In this document: in pieces, positions 13,754 through 16,987 of the stretch
How positions within the stretch are numbered: the first letter of the stretch is position 1
Layout of the letters: each line of letters starts with the position of its first letter
Source of the DNA: Candidatus Poseidoniaceae archaeon
Lineage (GTDB): Archaea > Thermoplasmatota > Poseidoniia > Poseidoniales > Poseidoniaceae
Length of the DNA: 16,987 bases
Reading direction: 5' to 3'
NCBI GenBank assembly: GCA_013330925.1
Contig: DUHJ01000064.1
Span: 1 to 16,987, forward strand
The notes under the pieces: model-generated
The model's database searches: none
What the model saw: only the letters and a program-made list of their open reading frames with translations
Told to the model about the DNA's origin: nothing
Program-made: the position numbers and the translations under genes

Positions 13754-14530
13754 ATGCGCCTCGTCTCTTGGAACGTCAACGGCTTGCGTGCCGCCATCCG
13801 GAAGGGCATCGACGGATGGATCGAGACCATCGGCGCAGACGTGTTGATGCTGCAAGAGACACGCGTGCTCGAGGAACAGTTGCCTAAGGACTGGTCGTGG
13901 CCTCAGGGTCATGCCGTCCACCTTCATCCTGCAGAAAAGAAGGGGTATTCTGGCGTGGCCACGCTGAGCACCCTTGAGCAAGACGTGCTTCCCGGATTCG
14001 CCTGGGGCGAGGACGCCACCGACATCGAAGGCCGCGTCCTCGTGACCCGCCACGGCGAGTTGGTCTGCGTCAACACCTACCTGCCCAACGGCGGCGGCGG
14101 GCCGGAGCGCCAAGCGTACAAGGAGCGCTGGATGGACGCATGGCGGGCATGGCTTGCGCCGTGGCTCGAAGCAGACCACCCGGTGGTCGTGGTCGGGGAC
14201 CTCAACATCGCTCATACCGAAGACGACATCTGGAATCCCAAAGGCAACGCAAAGACGAGCGGTTTCCTTCCACAAGAGCGCGCGTGGTTCACGAAACTAT
14301 TGGGCGACGGATGGGTCGACAGTTTCCGTCACGTGAAGGGCGAAGGCGAGAAAATCTACTCCTGGTGGTCCAACCGAGGCAACGCCCGAGCTGACGACAA
14401 AGGATGGCGCATCGATTACCTCCTGTGCAACCCGGCTGCCGCCAAGCGGATCGTCGCCGTGGACATCATCCGCCAAGCCGGGCTCGAGGTCAGCGACCAC
14501 GCGCCGTGCATCCTCGATCTTTCGGATTGA
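13754..14530 (+). CDS. xthA: Exodeoxyribonuclease III / AP endonuclease
   Basis: This 258-residue protein of the exonuclease III family cleaves DNA at abasic sites and trims 3' ends in base-excision repair. Active-site motifs are all present: SWNVNGLRA (5-13, Asn7), LQETRV (33-38, Glu35), GYSGVATLS (64-72), NTYLPNGG (107-114, Tyr109), VVGDLNIAH (147-154, Asp149 and Asn151), GWRIDYLL (217-224, Asp221) and SDHAP (247-251, His249). The start at 13754 fits the family length and has GGGGTGG before it. An in-frame ATG at 13721 would overlap the oxidoreductase stop and add an unneeded basic leader. It lies 25 bases after the oxidoreductase gene and may be co-transcribed. Confidence 0.95.
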   Translation: MRLVSWNVNGLRAAIRKGIDGWIETIGADVLMLQETRVLEEQLPKDWSWPQGHAVHLHPAEKKGYSGVATLSTLEQDVLPGFAWGEDATDIEGRVLVTRHGELVCVNTYLPNGGGGPERQAYKERWMDAWRAWLAPWLEADHPVVVVGDLNIAHTEDDIWNPKGNAKTSGFLPQERAWFTKLLGDGWVDSFRHVKGEGEKIYSWWSNRGNARADDKGWRIDYLLCNPAAAKRIVAVDIIRQAGLEVSDHAPCILDLSD

Positions 14531-14599
14531 GGTCATGACGTGCCCTTGAGGTTCTCACCACCATAGGAGCCTTCATCCACTTTCGCACGATGGCTTGCT

Positions 14600-14914
14600 G
14601 TGCGTCTTTACCACAATCCACGTTGCTCGAAATCGCGGCAAGCCGTGGCCCTGCTAAAGGAACGCGGCGTAGCCTTTGAGGAATGGCGCTACCTGACGGA
14701 AGGCGTGCACGATGAAGACCTCACCTTGCTCGCCGGGCTTGCTGGCATCGTGCGCAAAAGCGACCTCGAAACGGACATCGACCTCTCCGACGAGAAGGCC
14801 ATTCGTGACCTACTGAGGTCAAACCCAAAACCGATGCAACGGCCGGTGCTCGTGCACAAGGGGCGTGCGGTCATCGGCCGGCCACCCGAAGACATCCTCC
14901 AACTGCTGGACTGA
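14600..14914 (+). CDS. ArsC-family thioredoxin-fold reductase (arsenate reductase-like)
   Basis: The 104-residue product belongs to the ArsC/Spx/YffB family. The N-terminus MRLYHNPRCSKSRQAVALL carries the catalytic Cys at residue 9. The later motif QRPVLVHKGRAVIGRPPEDIL has Arg81 at the conserved substrate-side Arg-Pro and Arg94. In glutaredoxin-coupled ArsC the Cys reduces arsenate to arsenite. The CSKS form is common in family members whose arsenate activity is unproven. The start is GTG at 14600; the nearby ATG at 14590 is in another frame. No arsenite exporter or ArsR is adjacent, so a general redox or YffB-like role is possible. It is followed after nine bases by the SMR transporter gene. 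Confidence 0.88.
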   Translation: MRLYHNPRCSKSRQAVALLKERGVAFEEWRYLTEGVHDEDLTLLAGLAGIVRKSDLETDIDLSDEKAIRDLLRSNPKPMQRPVLVHKGRAVIGRPPEDILQLLD

Positions 14915-14923
14915 GGTGAAGCC

Positions 14924-15256
14924 GTGAACGCGTGGATTTGGTTGCTCATCGCCATCGTCTCCGAGGTCATCGCCACCTCGAGCCTCAAAGCCACGGAGGG
15001 ATTCACACGGCTCGGGCCGTCCATCGTGGTGATGGTCGGCTACGTCGGCTCCTTCTGGTGCATCTCCCAAACTCTGGACACCATCCCGCTTGGCGTCGCC
15101 TACGCGGTCTGGTCAGGTGTGGGCATTGCCGCCCTGGCAGTGGTAACGGTGGTGGTGCACGACCAGAAACTGGATGCTGCGGCGATGGTCGGCATGGGCC
15201 TGATCATCGCTGGGGTGATTGTGCTCCGAGTCTTCAGCGAAGCCTCGCTCGAATGA
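14924..15256 (+). CDS. Small multidrug resistance (SMR) family transporter, EmrE-like
   Basis: The 110-residue, four-helix membrane protein matches EmrE in length and key positions. Glu14 in LLIAIVSEVIATSSLK is the proton/substrate site. Tyr40 in VVMVGY, Tyr60 and Trp63 in GVAYAVWSGVGIA fall at the EmrE numbers. SMR proteins act as antiparallel dimers and exchange protons for organic cations; some members carry guanidinium or other small metabolites, and the subtype is not certain here. The start is GTG at 14924, with GAGGTGAAG just before it. The short distance from the ArsC-like gene suggests one transcript and a small detoxification unit. It converges on the beta-propeller gene with only six bases between stops. 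Confidence 0.92.
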   Translation: MNAWIWLLIAIVSEVIATSSLKATEGFTRLGPSIVVMVGYVGSFWCISQTLDTIPLGVAYAVWSGVGIAALAVVTVVVHDQKLDAAAMVGMGLIIAGVIVLRVFSEASLE

Positions 15257-15262
15257 GGGCAT

Positions 15263-16327
15263 TCATCGGGCCGTGATGACGTGGATGCGGCCGTTGCCGC
15301 CAAAGGTGGCGTAGAAGAGATCCCCGTTTGGGTGAAAGACGATCGGCAGCGGTGTACCAAGTTCCGAGGCAAAGACAGAGGTGGTGCCGGACCATGTGCC
15401 GTCCTCAGCCTGCGTGAAGTCGATGCGGACGATTTCGTGACCCACCGGAACGACGCTGTTCCATGATCCGTACACGGTGGCATACACCGTGTGATTGCCG
15501 CCCGGCAGGTCAGAGTTGACCGGACGGTGAGCCAATCCGTTCAGGCTGCTGTGCGGTGTCCACGTGGCCACAGGCGCCTCGGTGCCTTCGGGCACCGGCG
15601 TTTCCGGAGCATCGTTCGGCCAACCGTAATCGGCACCTTCGACGAGTAAGTTGACTTCTTCCGGAGGATGATCGCCCTCCCAGTCGCGGCCGTTGTCGCT
15701 GAAGAGGTAACCAATGCCCTCGACCCAAACGCCGTCGAAGGAATTGCGCACGCCGCTGGCCAACACGCCATGTTCACCCGTGCTGGCGTTGACCCAAAGC
15801 AAGGCCGCGTTTCGGTCATCGACTTCCTCGCACACGTTGCACGTTGAACCCGAATGCCAAACAAGGGTCCCGTTGGGCAAGACGTTGACCGCGTTGGTCT
15901 GATGGTTGCCTTCGGGAACCCCCTCGACAAGGACCGTGCTGTTTCCGTTCCACGTGCCGTCCTCGTCCAGCTCAAACAAAGTGAGCTTTCCTGCTTCTGA
16001 AACGATCAGTGCGTCATCGAGCAAAGCCACGTCATGGGGCCGATCGAGGCTTTCAAGCAGCGGTTCGGGCGTCCCGGCCTTCCACGTGCCGTCGTAGGTC
16101 AGTGGAAGCAGGAGAATACGACCGTCATCTCGGTCGCAGACCAGCATGGTCTCATTGTCCAACCATTCCATGCAGGTGGGACCACCAAGGTTCCCAATCA
16201 GCAGGTCAACGACCATGCCGTCCTGCACCACGGGGTCGTGGACGTCAGCGTATGGCCAGATTTGACGGGCCGTGACCAGCAACAGGAGTGCGATCACGAG
16301 GGCCGTGGCGTGCCTTCCCCATGCCAT
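15263..16327 (-). CDS. PQQ-dependent sugar dehydrogenase-like beta-propeller
   Basis: The 354-residue product has one N-terminal hydrophobic segment (about 7-20), a signal or membrane anchor, and then a six-bladed propeller of the soluble glucose/aldose sugar dehydrogenase family. Recognisable blocks are LDRPHDVALLDDALIV (94-109), GNHQTNAVNVLPNGTLVWHSGS (140-161) with His142 at the likely catalytic position, CNVC (163-166), the SGVRNSFDGVW block (191-201), FSDNGRDWEGDHPPEEVNLL (209-228), DYGWP (233-237), and a last blade LPIVFHPNGDLFYATFGGNGRIHVI. The enzyme class oxidises sugars with PQQ and passes electrons to an external acceptor. PQQ use cannot be proven here. An AT-rich element at 16347-16357 lies 20 bases upstream. 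The blue copper gene precedes it by 42 bases, offering a natural electron acceptor. Confidence 0.85.
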   Translation of the reverse strand: MAWGRHATALVIALLLLVTARQIWPYADVHDPVVQDGMVVDLLIGNLGGPTCMEWLDNETMLVCDRDDGRILLLPLTYDGTWKAGTPEPLLESLDRPHDVALLDDALIVSEAGKLTLFELDEDGTWNGNSTVLVEGVPEGNHQTNAVNVLPNGTLVWHSGSTCNVCEEVDDRNAALLWVNASTGEHGVLASGVRNSFDGVWVEGIGYLFSDNGRDWEGDHPPEEVNLLVEGADYGWPNDAPETPVPEGTEAPVATWTPHSSLNGLAHRPVNSDLPGGNHTVYATVYGSWNSVVPVGHEIVRIDFTQAEDGTWSGTTSVFASELGTPLPIVFHPNGDLFYATFGGNGRIHVITAR

Positions 16328-16346
16328 GGGCTGCGTCCGCCGTGGT

Positions 16347-16357
16347 GGGATTTAGCC
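16347..16357 (-). promoter_or_regulatory. Possible TATA-like element for the beta-propeller gene
   Basis: Minus-strand GGCTAAATCCC ends about 20 bases before ATG 16327. It is the only AT-leaning stretch in the 42-base gap, so the gene may have its own start in addition to read-through from the copper-protein gene. Confidence 0.3.
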
Positions 16358-16369
16358 GCGTGGGTTGGT

Positions 16370-16900
16370 TCAGTCCCGACGAGCGAGAATCATCGCGGCC
16401 GCCATCAGAGCGACCACGGCAGCGGGTGCTGCGAAGCCTGGTGCATCTTCGGATGAGCTGGAATCTGCCTCGCTGGCGGGCGCGGGGTCGCCCTCACCGA
16501 CCGTCACGATGCCCACCATGTCGGAGGTGGCGTGCGGTTCGCACACGTATGTGAAGTCCTGATCGCCGGTGAAGGTGACGCGGAAGTCTTCGGTTTCGTT
16601 GGCCTCGCCGGAACTCAGGCCGCCGTCAGCAGCAACGGTGCCACCTTCTTCCGCGGTCTCAACGACGTTGTGGGCCATGGATTCGTCGGTCCACTGCCAG
16701 CACACGGTCGCCCCGTCGTCAACGGTGAGTGACGCTGGGCTGAACTTGACGCCGCTGGGCGCAATGCGGACGACGTGGTCGCATTCTGCGTCGGGCGTCA
16801 CGACCGCGGTGGCGGAGGTGTCGGTCTCTTCTGACATGCCGGGAGCAGCAAGGAAACTGAACACGACAAGGGTACAAAGCAAGGTGGCGATCAATCGCAT
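16370..16900 (-). CDS. Blue copper protein (plastocyanin/halocyanin-like) with PGF-CTERM-like tail
   Basis: The 176-residue product has a signal peptide (1-22, hydrophobic LIATLLCTLVVFSFLAAPG), a cupredoxin domain (about 42-135), a Ser/Asp/Glu-rich linker (136-153) and a C-terminal block APGFAAPAAVVALMAAAMILARRD. The type-1 copper ligands are complete: His77 in MAHNVV, then Cys120, His123 and Met128 in YVCEPHATSDMVG, with the C-x2-H-x4-M spacing of plastocyanin. Cys40 and Cys67 may form a disulfide. The tail, PGF followed by a hydrophobic helix and Arg-Arg, resembles PGF-CTERM signals that archaeosortase cleaves, with lipid attachment, in other archaea. The protein is expected outside the membrane as a one-electron carrier. 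It precedes the PQQ-type propeller gene on the same strand. Confidence 0.92.
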   Translation of the reverse strand: MRLIATLLCTLVVFSFLAAPGMSEETDTSATAVVTPDAECDHVVRIAPSGVKFSPASLTVDDGATVCWQWTDESMAHNVVETAEEGGTVAADGGLSSGEANETEDFRVTFTGDQDFTYVCEPHATSDMVGIVTVGEGDPAPASEADSSSSEDAPGFAAPAAVVALMAAAMILARRD

Positions 16901-16921
16901 GGTCCTGCGGGACGTTTAGCC

Positions 16922-16930
16922 CCTTTTGAA
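16922..16930 (-). promoter_or_regulatory. Possible TATA-like element for the blue copper gene
   Basis: Minus-strand TTCAAAAGG lies at -30 to -22 relative to ATG 16900, as expected for leaderless transcription. It resembles CTTGAAAGG before the GalU-like gene. Confidence 0.4.
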
Positions 16931-16986
16931 CGGTGACATTTGACCTGCGGTTCAAAGGTCGAACGGTGAAGCGTAATCGTTGACCT
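16928..16986. repeat. Short direct repeats upstream of the blue copper gene
   Basis: GAACGGTGA occurs at 16928-16936 and 16961-16969 (33 bases apart). TTGACCT occurs at 16940-16946 and 16980-16986 (40 bases apart). A partial inverted copy of the second (AGGTC, 16956-16960) pairs with GACCT at 16942-16946. The cluster lies just upstream of the TATA-like element and could be an operator. The window ends at 16987, so the pattern may continue. Confidence 0.35.
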
Positions 16987-16987
16987 C

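Noticed and set aside
16942..16966. A tRNA T-arm-like GGTTCAA sequence upstream of the copper gene
   Set aside because: The flanking five bases on each side do not pair as a T stem, and no acceptor, D or anticodon arms can be drawn around it.
1..16987. A defence island, integrated element, CRISPR array or other accessory system
   Set aside because: Reading both strands, I find no transposase, integrase, Cas, toxin-antitoxin or restriction motifs, and no tandem repeat array. Gene content is mostly core metabolism and repair.

Overview
The window looks like a piece of an archaeal chromosome, most likely from a marine Thermoplasmatota of the Poseidoniales type (Marine Group II). The reasons are: an archaeal-type 4-phosphopantoate--beta-alanine ligase for CoA synthesis; a blue copper protein with a PGF-CTERM-like tail; a lipoprotein with an LAGC lipobox; short AT-rich promoter elements about 20-25 bases before predicted starts, as expected for leaderless transcripts; and a gene-dense, GC-rich layout. 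The lineage is inferred from gene content, because no rRNA or other marker gene is present. I see no tRNA, rRNA, CRISPR array, insertion sequence or phage gene. No gene-free stretch exceeds about 140 bases.

Left part (1-3031): the start of a lipoprotein gene on the minus strand diverges from a 498-residue HEAT-repeat-like protein. That gene converges on a four-segment membrane protein, which in turn diverges from a GalU-like sugar-phosphate nucleotidyltransferase.

Middle-left (3049-6439): a minus-strand series runs THEP1-like NTPase, small membrane protein, glycine cleavage H protein and RNase HI. Upstream lies a tandem pair of TerB-like proteins that align residue for residue. A plus-strand DUF2237 protein follows.

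Middle (6440-9572): a tightly packed five-gene minus-strand operon encodes a coiled-coil protein, two small two-segment membrane proteins, an RmlA-like nucleotidyltransferase and a short UDP-glucose dehydrogenase-like enzyme without the usual C-terminal domain. I infer a role in making an activated acidic sugar for a surface glycan. The three accessory genes are unassigned.

Right part (9695-16987): an isopropylmalate/isocitrate dehydrogenase family enzyme stands divergent from that operon. A minus-strand cofactor pair follows (NadC for NAD, phosphopantothenate synthetase for CoA). Divergent from it are an FAD-dependent oxidoreductase and exonuclease III. Next come an ArsC-family reductase and an EmrE-like SMR transporter. 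Last, on the minus strand, a signal-bearing blue copper protein precedes a PQQ-type sugar dehydrogenase-like beta-propeller; they could form a cell-surface electron-transfer pair.

Most genes are ordinary housekeeping. The parts most worth a second look are the five-gene sugar/membrane operon, the TerB-like pair, and the cupredoxin/propeller pair with its repeat-bearing upstream region.
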